From Fimbriiglobus ruber (GTDB taxonomy: Bacteria; Planctomycetota; Planctomycetia; Gemmatales; Gemmataceae), in the NCBI RefSeq assembly GCF_002197845.1, contig NZ_NIDE01000001.1, forward strand, positions 682,001 to 746,000: a stretch of DNA of 64,000 nt. Direction: 5' to 3'. The notes under the pieces are model-generated. The model saw only the letters and a program-made list of their open reading frames with translations. It made no database searches and was not told where the DNA came from. Within the stretch, counting starts at the first letter, position 1. The number at the start of each line of letters is the position of its first letter. Below, piece after piece: positions 36,262 through 43,125 of the stretch. The translations under genes and the position numbers were made by a program.

Positions 36262-36647
36262 CAAGGCTGTGACAAAGCTGACCAGTAGCCGAGTTCGGCC
36301 AACAGAGTCCGGCCGACAATACGGATACTGTGTTTGGTACGACACGGCAGACGAAACGGCGCGGGTTCCACAAGTTGTCGAACAGCCGCGGCCGTTACTT
36401 CCGCCCTTGAGACGGGTTCTCGTATCACACTCCGCCGTTAACTTGCGTAATCCGTACCGATCGGTGCGGTTGAGGCTGGGATTTGCGGCGGCGCGATGGT
36501 GGGAATTTTCGCGGGCAAATGGGTTCGGCGGCCGATGCAAAGGGTAACGAACGCGGCAGGGTCACGGACGACCCGACCCGTGTCGGGTGCGCCGGCGGCC
36601 GCCGGTCCGCGGACCGGCCGCGACAAGAACCCCGCGAGGATTCGGAC
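36262..36647. promoter_or_regulatory. Divergent promoter region with a structured 5' leader
   Basis: This 386-base gap separates the divergent moeA and Gly/Cys-rich-protein genes. No gene is seen. Close to the plus-strand gene lie two hairpins: ACCCGAC-CCGT-GTCGGGT (36571-36588) and the perfect 18-base palindrome GCCGGTCCGCGGACCGGC (36601-36618), ending 29 bases before ATG 36648. GAGGA at 36636-36640 is the ribosome site. The hairpins would lie in the mRNA leader and could stabilise it or act as a regulatory site. Confidence 0.5.
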
Positions 36648-37139
36648 ATGAAACGGATGATGGTCTTAGCCGCCGCCGCGGTCGGGTTGGTGGCGGTTTC
36701 GGGTGTGTGTCACGCCGCCGGTTTCGGCACGGTCAAGCCCGCGGGCGCGACGACCGATCCGGTCCCGCAGCAGGCCGGTCCGCAATACGGTCCCTATGGC
36801 CCGGGCGGGTATTACGGCGGACCTCCGCCCGCTGCGAACAATGGCAGTGGGAAATACGGGTTGCTGCCGGCCCTCCACGAATGTCTCTGGGGCAAAAAAG
36901 CCAGCGGGACCTGTGGCCCGAACGGGTGTGGCGCCGGAGGGGCCGCTTACGGTGTGGCCGGGTGTGGCCCGCGTGGAAGCGGAGCAGCCGGATGCGGCCC
37001 GAACGGGTGCGGTCCGCAAGGCCCTGGCGCCTCGCCTTACGGCCCGTACGGTCCGCAAGTCCCCGGAACGCTCGTGTTCCCGAACTCCCCTTACACCCGC
37101 GGGCCGCGTGACTTCTTCATGTGGGACGCGAAAAACTAA
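36648..37139 (+). CDS. Secreted Gly/Pro/Cys-rich protein
   Basis: The 163-residue protein begins with a clear signal peptide (KRMMVLAAAAVGLVAVSGVCHA). The mature part is dominated by Gly, Pro, Ala and Tyr, with cysteines in CGPNGCG units: one at CGPNGCGAGG, another at CGPNGCGPQG, with GCGPRGSG between them. YGPYGP occurs twice. It ends LVFPNSPYTRGPRDFFMWDAKN. I do not recognise a family. The composition suggests a structural or disulfide-linked surface protein. ATG 36648 has GAGGA 7 bases upstream. The structured leader and the strong terminator directly after the stop mark a self-contained, probably well expressed unit. Confidence 0.82.
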   Translation: MKRMMVLAAAAVGLVAVSGVCHAAGFGTVKPAGATTDPVPQQAGPQYGPYGPGGYYGGPPPAANNGSGKYGLLPALHECLWGKKASGTCGPNGCGAGGAAYGVAGCGPRGSGAAGCGPNGCGPQGPGASPYGPYGPQVPGTLVFPNSPYTRGPRDFFMWDAKN

Positions 37140-37172
37140 CGCCGGGAAACCAGATCGGTCCCCCCGCCGGTC

Positions 37173-37214
37173 CGCCGCACCCTCGGAGTATACTCCGAGG
37201 GTGCGGCGTTTTTT
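37173..37214 (+). terminator. Strong intrinsic terminator
   Basis: A perfect 18-bp palindrome without spacer (arms 37173-37190 and 37191-37208, CGCCGCACCCTCGGAGTA and its complement) is followed by six T residues. It lies 33 bases after the Gly/Cys-rich gene. The converging methyltransferase gene ends 43 bases further on, so the stem may serve both directions, though only the plus side has the T-run. Confidence 0.93.
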
Positions 37215-37256
37215 GGCTGTCGACCAACCAACTTAAGGGCTCGAATCGAGGGTTTG

Positions 37257-37808
37257 TTACGACGCAACCGGGTGTTCGGAATGCACCCGTGCTTCCGGCC
37301 CGGTTTGCCCTGCCGACTTGACGAACACGCCCCACTGCGACAAGCCCGCGACCACTTTGACCTGTTTCTCGGTGAACTGGGGCACCTTTTCCAGGTAGAC
37401 GAGATGGTCGTGCGGGCTGGTCCGTTTCTGGTTGAGCCCCATTCGTTCGAGAACCTTCATCACCCAGTCCCGGTGCGGCACCGGCGTCGTGATGAGCATC
37501 CGGCCGCCTGTCTTTAGTAAGTCATGGCAGGCCTGAAAACAGTCGACGTGTTCCACCACTTCAAAGGCCACGATCGCGTCGAACGACCCGCCTTCCAACC
37601 CGAGCGAACGCCACTCGCGCACGTCCCCGACCACGTCGGCGGGGGGCACGATGTCGAGCCCGACATAGTTGGTCCAGCCGTTCGACTTCAAATATTCCCC
37701 GACCCATCCGGACCCGGAGCCGATTTCCAGAACCCGGGCGTCTTTCGGCACGTCGCGAAAGAAGAACGCGATCTTCTTTCTCCGGGCGATGTCGCTGAGA
37801 AGTGGCAC
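37257..37808 (-). CDS. Class I SAM-dependent methyltransferase
   Basis: The 183-residue protein has the class I methyltransferase motifs: VLEIGSGSGWVGEYL (motif I), NYVGLDIVPP (motif II, acidic end of strand 2), FDAIVAFEVVEHVDCFQACHDLLKTGGRMLITTP (motifs IV-VI). It resembles the Methyltransf_11/23 group. The C-terminal part (HDHLVYLEKVPQFTEKQ) resembles methyltransferases acting on lipids or glycans, but the substrate cannot be read. It converges on the Gly/Cys-rich gene, and the flavoprotein gene diverges upstream. Confidence 0.85.
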   Translation of the reverse strand: MPLLSDIARRKKIAFFFRDVPKDARVLEIGSGSGWVGEYLKSNGWTNYVGLDIVPPADVVGDVREWRSLGLEGGSFDAIVAFEVVEHVDCFQACHDLLKTGGRMLITTPVPHRDWVMKVLERMGLNQKRTSPHDHLVYLEKVPQFTEKQVKVVAGLSQWGVFVKSAGQTGPEARVHSEHPVAS

Positions 37809-38095
37809 GGGTACGCTCCACGGGTGGAAATAGAGGAGGGTCGAATAAGCCGTGTTTCAGTTGGAGCCTAGATCATATTTTCTGCCGGTGCCAATAACCG
37901 TCCGTCGTCACTTTTCAACTGCCCGCCCGAGTTCCGGACAGCCGGGTGATCGGGTTGTGACTTTTCCCCCGCCTTTTTCGCTCGCGCGGGAAACATGACC
38001 TATGGTTGAAACGACACTCGCCTACCCCTTCGACCGGAATGATGGCCTGAGGCCCAAGTGGCCCAGTCCCGAGGCGGCTCCCCGGCAGGAACATC

Positions 38096-39625
38096 ATGAG
38101 TGAACCGACTGTAGCGATTATCGGGGCTGGTCCGGCGGGCCTGACTGCCGCGTACCAGCTCACCAAGTACGGCATCCCCGTCACGGTTCTCGAAGCCGAC
38201 CCAAAGTATGTCGGTGGCATCTCCCGAACCGTTCGTTACAACGGCTTCCATTTCGATATCGGCGGCCACAGGTTCTTCTCCAAGTCCAAGGAAATCGAAG
38301 ATCTGTGGAGCGAAATTCTGCCGGACGACATGCTCGACCGCCCGCGCTCGTCGCGGATTTTCTACAACGGCCAATTTTTTGAGTACCCGCTCAAAGCCGG
38401 CGAAGCTTTGATGAAATTGGGGCCGATCGAGTCCGCCCGCTGCGTTCTCTCGTACCTCAAAGCCCGCGCTTTCCCGCAGGACAATCCCCGCAGTTTTCAG
38501 GACTGGGTGACGAACCAGTTCGGTGCCCGACTCTTCAACATTTTCTTCAAGACCTACACCGAAAAAGTGTGGGGGATGAGCTGCAAGGAAATCTCCGCCG
38601 ACTGGGCGGCCCAGCGGATCAAGGGGCTGTCGCTGAAGTCGGCCATTTTAAACGCGCTCTGGAAGCCGAAACCGAAAGCCCGCGGCCAGGTCATCAAGTC
38701 GCTGATCAACACGTTCCGCTACCCGCGCCTCGGCCCGGGCATGTTGTGGGAGGCGTGCGCCGAGAAGGTGAAAGCCCAGGGCGGTGTGATCGAGATGGGC
38801 CGGAAGGTGGTTGGCTTACACTACGACCACAAGACGAACTTGTGGACGGTGAATCACACCGGTCCGGACGGCGATTTCCAACAGGAGGTCGTCGACCACG
38901 TGATTAGTTCGGCGCCCATGAAACAGCTGATCCACGGGTTGTCGCCCCGGACGTCGGACGCCGCCCGGGACGCCGCCAGCAAACTTCGCTACCGGGACTT
39001 CCTGACCGTCGCCCTCGTACTGAAAGACCGCAACCAGTTCACCGACAACTGGATTTACATCCACGACCCCGGCGTCAAAGTCGGCCGCGTCCAGAACTTC
39101 AAGTCGTGGTCGCCCGAGATGGTGCCGGACCAGTCGCTAAACTGTTACGGCCTCGAATATTTCTGCTTTGAAGGCGACGGCACTTGGGCCGCGTCCGACG
39201 CCGACCTGATCGAGATGGCCAAGAAGGAACTGGCCAAGATCGGCCTGGCCGACGCCTCCGACGTGCTGGACGGGTGCGTGGTCCGGCAGCCCAAGGCATA
39301 TCCGGTCTACGACGACGATTATGCGACCCACGTTGCCACGGTTCGGGCGGAACTGCAAGACCGCTTCCCGAATCTGCACCTCGTCGGCCGGAACGGGATG
39401 CACAAGTACAACAACCAGGACCACGCGATGATGACGGCCATGCTCTGTGCCGAGAACATCCGCGCGGGCCGCGAGAAGTTCAACTTGTGGGAAGTCAACC
39501 AGGACGCCGAATACCACGAAGCGGGTTCCGCGGGCACCCAAAACGGCTCGACCGGCCTTCGCATGGTGCCGACGCGGGTCAAAGGCGAGCCGCAAGTCGC
39601 GGAAGAAGTCGTCGCCGCGTCTTGA
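38096..39625 (+). CDS. NAD(P)/FAD-dependent oxidoreductase, UDP-galactopyranose-mutase-like
   Basis: The 509-residue flavoprotein has an N-terminal dinucleotide-binding motif VAIIGAGPAGLTAAYQLTKYGIPVTVLEADPKYVGGISRTV, followed by FDIGGHRFFSKSKEIEDLW. Further features are WGMSCKEISADWAAQRI, and a C-terminal FAD-binding block NLHLVGRNGMHKYNNQDHAMMTAMLCAENI. This is the pattern of the UDP-galactopyranose mutase/amine-oxidase-like group linked to cell-surface glycan synthesis. A precise substrate is not assigned. It starts about 290 bases from the divergent methyltransferase gene. A hairpin terminator follows the stop. Confidence 0.88.
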   Translation: MSEPTVAIIGAGPAGLTAAYQLTKYGIPVTVLEADPKYVGGISRTVRYNGFHFDIGGHRFFSKSKEIEDLWSEILPDDMLDRPRSSRIFYNGQFFEYPLKAGEALMKLGPIESARCVLSYLKARAFPQDNPRSFQDWVTNQFGARLFNIFFKTYTEKVWGMSCKEISADWAAQRIKGLSLKSAILNALWKPKPKARGQVIKSLINTFRYPRLGPGMLWEACAEKVKAQGGVIEMGRKVVGLHYDHKTNLWTVNHTGPDGDFQQEVVDHVISSAPMKQLIHGLSPRTSDAARDAASKLRYRDFLTVALVLKDRNQFTDNWIYIHDPGVKVGRVQNFKSWSPEMVPDQSLNCYGLEYFCFEGDGTWAASDADLIEMAKKELAKIGLADASDVLDGCVVRQPKAYPVYDDDYATHVATVRAELQDRFPNLHLVGRNGMHKYNNQDHAMMTAMLCAENIRAGREKFNLWEVNQDAEYHEAGSAGTQNGSTGLRMVPTRVKGEPQVAEEVVAAS

Positions 39626-39651
39626 GCGCGAAAGTGCCTTCAACAAACAGC

Positions 39652-39682
39652 AAGGGGCACGGGATATTTCCCGTGCCCCTTT
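39652..39682 (+). terminator. Hairpin terminator after flavoprotein gene
   Basis: A 13-bp stem (39652-39664 and 39669-39681, AAGGGGCACGGGA and its complement) has a 4-base loop and ends in three T residues, 26 bases after the stop at 39625. Confidence 0.75.
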
Positions 39683-39692
39683 GCGTTGTGCA

Positions 39693-39769
39693 AATTTGGA
39701 GTGCGGCGCTTTACCGCCGCTTTTGCTTTTTAAAAACCAAAGCGGCGGTAAAGCGCCGCACTCCAAATT
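39693..39769. repeat. 31-bp-stem palindromic repeat
   Basis: Perfect 31-base arms (39693-39723 and 39739-39769) with a 15-base loop contain GGAGTGCGGCGCTTTACCGC and its complement. The core resembles dispersed GGAGTGCGGCG hairpins that I recall from intergenic regions of planctomycetes and related phyla. It follows the flavoprotein terminator, so termination alone does not explain it. Confidence 0.8.
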
Positions 39770-39911
39770 AGGAATTAGGTTCGGAGGGTCTGTTCCCAAA
39801 GGGAGATGACTCACGGAACCCGTGTCATGGTCGGCGGTCCGCGACGGACGTAGAGTCAAGGGTAGGGTTCCGTCACGGCACCGAACGACCTACGCCGGGT
39901 AAAAAAGGTCT

Positions 39912-41303
39912 ATGGACGCGATCAGCACTTTCGACATCTTCAAGATTGGTGTCGGCCCGTCGAGTTCGCACACACTCGGGCCGTGGCGGGCCGCCCAACG
40001 ATTCCGTTCGGCCCTCGACGCGATTCAGCCCGCCCGCGTGCGAATCGACCTCTACGGCTCGCTGGCCAAAACGGGCCGGGGTCACGGCACAGACCTCGCC
40101 GTTCTGATGGGGCTCATTGGCGAAGACCCGGTCACTTGCGATACGGCGAGCCTTCACGGAAAAGTCGCGACGATTCGAGCCACGGGACGAATTCCTCTCA
40201 CCAGTAATCACTCCGTACCGTTCGATCTCGTTTTCCACACCGACGCGACTCTACCGTTCCACCCCAACGGCTTGACCTTCACGGCAGTGTTGGAAGGGGG
40301 AGGCGAGCACGCCGAGACGTATTACTCGGTAGGCGGCGGATTCGTCGTTCGGGAAGGGGAGACGGAACAGGCGTTGGTAACGAAGCCGCTCCCGTTACCG
40401 TTCTCGTCGGCGGCGGAGTTACTTCGCCACTGTCACGAGCAAAACCTGTCCATTCCCGATCTGGTACGTCGCAACGAACGGACCTGGCGGACTGACGAAG
40501 AAATTCGCGCCGGGCTGGCCCGGCTGTGGGAAACGATGTGTGCCTGCACGTACCGCGGCTGTCACGCCGAAGGGATTTTGCCCGGCGGCTTGAACGTCGT
40601 TCGCCGGGCGGCTGCCATGAACCGCCATCTGCTCGTCGGCAAAACGTACTCCGACGTCGGCTCGTGGCTGGACGCCGTCCGGCAGTCCGGTGGCGGGTTT
40701 CGTGAGACGTTGAAGTGGGTGAGCTGTTTCGCCCTGGCAGTGAACGAAGAGAACGCCGCGTTCGGGCGGGTGGTCACGGCACCCACGAACGGGGCGGCTG
40801 GCGTCATCCCGGCCGTTCTCCTCTACGAGCAGTGCTTTTGTCGACCGGGAACCGGGGTCGAAGACTTCCTGCTGACGGCCGCGGCGGTCGGCATGTTGTT
40901 CAAGCAAGGGGCGACGATCTCGGCCGCGATGGGCGGCTGCCAGGCCGAGATCGGCGTGTCGAGCGCGATGGCTGCGGCGGGCCTGACGCAAAGCCTGGGC
41001 GGTTCTGTGGCGACGGTCCTCATGGCGGCCGAGATCGCCATGGAACACCACCTCGGCATGACCTGCGACCCGGTCGGCGGGCTGGTTCAGGTGCCGTGTA
41101 TCGAGCGCAACACGATGGGGGCGATCAAGGCGATCACCGCCTGCAATCTTGCTCTCGAAAGTGACCCGGACCGGGCCAAGGTGTCGCTCGACGCGGTCAT
41201 TCGTTCGATGTGGCAGACGGCGCTCGACATGAACGCCAAATACAAGGAGACGGCCGAGGGCGGTCTGGCGATTCAAATCTCGGTGAACGTGATCGAGTGT
41301 TAA
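39912..41303 (+). CDS. sdaA: L-serine ammonia-lyase (iron-sulfur, single chain)
   Basis: This 463-residue enzyme deaminates L-serine to pyruvate and ammonia. It has the N-terminal domain start [24 protein letters not shown] and the catalytic part [16 protein letters not shown]. The three [4Fe-4S] cysteines are visible as C343 ([15 protein letters not shown]), C385 and C396 ([18 protein letters not shown]). The tail [14 protein letters not shown] is also typical. Length matches single-chain SdaA/SdaB. Upstream lies about 285 bases of hairpins and promoter sequence. Its stop overlaps the stop of the converging small gene by 4 bases. Confidence 0.95.
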   Translation: MDAISTFDIFKIGVGPSSSHTLGPWRAAQRFRSALDAIQPARVRIDLYGSLAKTGRGHGTDLAVLMGLIGEDPVTCDTASLHGKVATIRATGRIPLTSNHSVPFDLVFHTDATLPFHPNGLTFTAVLEGGGEHAETYYSVGGGFVVREGETEQALVTKPLPLPFSSAAELLRHCHEQNLSIPDLVRRNERTWRTDEEIRAGLARLWETMCACTYRGCHAEGILPGGLNVVRRAAAMNRHLLVGKTYSDVGSWLDAVRQSGGGFRETLKWVSCFALAVNEENAAFGRVVTAPTNGAAGVIPAVLLYEQCFCRPGTGVEDFLLTAAAVGMLFKQGATISAAMGGCQAEIGVSSAMAAAGLTQSLGGSVATVLMAAEIAMEHHLGMTCDPVGGLVQVPCIERNTMGAIKAITACNLALESDPDRAKVSLDAVIRSMWQTALDMNAKYKETAEGGLAIQISVNVIEC

Positions 41304-41773
41304 CCACCGGCCCGCGGCCGGTTCGATTGCAAGCGTCGGGCGATGGCCCGCCAACGGTTCTGGCGGTGGCGATAAAGGGTCAGGGCGAACAGCCACACGA
41401 CCGGCGTGAATCCCCCGGCTTCGATCTCGATTTCGTCCGAGTAACGACACCTGCCCGGAGCGATGGATTCGACACGGATGAGGTGGTCCCATCGTCGGAC
41501 GAGGTGGTCACATTCGCGGGTTTGGATCGTGTACGATGCGTGATCGATTCGCTCAAAGAGCAGGGTTCGCGTCCCGAGCGGGATGATCCCGAACAGGTAC
41601 GACCGACACAACACGGTCATTCCATTCGGCCACTTCTCCGGGAATTCCTGGCCCGGCACTGGTCGAATGACTACCAGTGGTTTGACGACCGTCAACAGAA
41701 GCCGGCTCTTTTGGACCTCATTCCACGCGATATCCGCCTCGCACGGCAGGACGGATGTGACGTAGGCGCGCAT
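41300..41773 (-). CDS. Unknown protein, possibly SRPBCC-like
   Basis: The 157-residue product has no signal peptide. The pattern of beta strands ([78 protein letters not shown]) and a C-terminal helix ([24 protein letters not shown]) resembles SRPBCC/START-type ligand-binding proteins, especially YndB/CoxG-like or cyclase-type members. The match is by pattern only. The gene converges on sdaA, with a 4-base overlap of stop codons, and is followed upstream by the nested palindrome. Confidence 0.72.
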   Translation of the reverse strand: MRAYVTSVLPCEADIAWNEVQKSRLLLTVVKPLVVIRPVPGQEFPEKWPNGMTVLCRSYLFGIIPLGTRTLLFERIDHASYTIQTRECDHLVRRWDHLIRVESIAPGRCRYSDEIEIEAGGFTPVVWLFALTLYRHRQNRWRAIARRLQSNRPRAGG

Positions 41774-41801
41774 TTGTCTGTCCTTTGGGTCGTCCCGGTA
41801 G

Positions 41802-42262
41802 CCGTCCGGGGTACGCTCCGCGAACCCCGGGCTGTGTTGTGTAACGCTTTCAGCGTAAAGAACGCGAAACTGCTACACGCTTTTCTCTTCCTCCGAGTTG
41901 TGTTCGGTCTGGCTCAGATTCTGGTACGCTGAAAGCGTGGCTCATGAGGCGGTAGAGGTGGAAGGGCATAACCATCCTGTCGCTATCGCTCCCCCACCGG
42001 CGCTCGGCGCGGGTCTCCGACCCCGCCGCTCTTCGGACCGCAGGTCTCCAACGCCAGCCTGGCGCAGGCGGCGGTGTCCGAGGGGGTGAGCGTTGGGAGA
42101 CCTGCGGTCCGAAGAGCGGCGGGGTCGGAGACCCGCGCCGAGCGCCGGTGGGGGGAACGTTGGGACGGAAGACCTGCGGTCGGGCCGAAGCACCTCTGCC
42201 GCCTCATGAGCCGAAAGCGTTACACAACACAGCCCTGGGGTTCGCGGAGCGTCCCGGGACGG
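41802..42262. repeat. Nested large palindrome, about 460 bp, non-coding
   Basis: Three inverted-repeat layers are nested. The outer arms are 41802-41851 and 42213-42262 (about 50 bases, near-perfect, containing GGGCTGTGTTGTGTAACGC). The middle arms are 41939-41960 and 42191-42212 (22 bases, one mismatch). The inner arms are 41991-42049 and 42096-42154 (59 bases, perfect). A further 12-base inverted repeat, 41846-41857 with 41925-41936, brackets a segment present only in the left half, as if inserted there. Short frames inside are by-products of the repeat. It could be a MITE-like element or encode a very long structured RNA. It lies in the gap between the SRPBCC-like and ImpE-like genes. Confidence 0.85.
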
Positions 42263-42271
42263 TTCTTTCCA

Positions 42272-43051
42272 TCACGTCGCCACCCGGAGGTCAAATTGGC
42301 GGCAATCGCCGAATAACACCTCTTCTTCACCGACCATAAAAACACGCGGGCCGATGCCGCACACGACCCCGCCCGGCGCTTCGGGCCAGTCGGCTTCCTG
42401 TCCCGTCGCGAATCCGTCGCCCGCGGCATGCGATCCGGGGTACAGGAGCGGAAGGACGAATTCGCGTGCGGTCCCCTCGACCCACGTCAATCGTGCGACC
42501 CGGAACGCGACATCGAGTACCGCCACGGCCGGGCTGAGCGTGATCCGCCGCAGATCGGCGAACGGAATCCAGGCGTAGTCCGCGCCGGCGAATACCTCCA
42601 ATACCGACCCGAACCGATCGTCCGTGTCTCGAAGTCCGTCGAACTCCCGGCCGTCGATGTGGCCGAATAGGTGTGGGGAGGAGGCGTCAGCCGAATCGAC
42701 CCACCGGGCGGCGTCGGGGTCGCCGGTCGCGACGGCGCGGGCGGCGCGCCACCGGCGGGCGGCGTGGGCGGGCGGGGGTGAAAGAAACGTGGGGCGTCGG
42801 TGGCGGTGGGAACGCCTGTATTCTGCCTTGAGCAGTCGGGCGAACGCCTTTCGGGTCGCCGGCCATGCGGGGTCGGCAGATTCGATGGCGCGAAGGTGAT
42901 CGCGCGCGTCCGCGAGCCGCCCGGCCAGCGTCAGCAGCTCGAACAGAAAGAGCCGTACGGCGGGGTCGTCGGGTCGTTGACGGACGACCTCGTCTTGCAG
43001 GGCCACGGCGTCCGCGAGCCGCCCGTCCGCGAGTGCGTCCTGAGGAGTCAT
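42272..43051 (-). CDS. impE: ImpE/TagJ-family protein (type VI secretion accessory)
   Basis: The start at ATG 43051 (MTPQDALADGRLADAVALQDEVV) gives 259 residues, the ImpE size. The N-terminal half is TPR-like (RQRPDDPAVRLFLFELLTLAGRLADARDHL). The C-terminal half has the family hallmark GREFDGLRDTDDRFGSVLEVFAGADYAWIPFADLRRI, then LTWVEGTAREFVLPLLYPGS. In proteobacteria ImpE/TagJ accompanies type VI secretion and binds the sheath ATPase system. No other T6SS gene occurs in this window, so its role here is open. It is closely preceded (about 75 bases) by the bamA gene on the same strand. Confidence 0.85.
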   Translation of the reverse strand: MTPQDALADGRLADAVALQDEVVRQRPDDPAVRLFLFELLTLAGRLADARDHLRAIESADPAWPATRKAFARLLKAEYRRSHRHRRPTFLSPPPAHAARRWRAARAVATGDPDAARWVDSADASSPHLFGHIDGREFDGLRDTDDRFGSVLEVFAGADYAWIPFADLRRITLSPAVAVLDVAFRVARLTWVEGTAREFVLPLLYPGSHAAGDGFATGQEADWPEAPGGVVCGIGPRVFMVGEEEVLFGDCRQFDLRVAT

Positions 43052-43125
43052 GCGGTCAATATAGTGGCCGGCCGGGGCGACAGGTGGAAGACGCCGGTCG
43101 CCCGGCGAGTCCACCGCCGGTTCTC

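Noticed and set aside
36483-36647. N-terminal extension of the Gly/Cys-rich protein
   Set aside because: It would lack a signal peptide at the start. ATG 36648 has a ribosome site and a clear signal peptide directly after.
41942-42339. Short frames in the nested palindrome
   Set aside because: They are near mirror-image by-products of the inverted repeat and have no ribosome site or signal.
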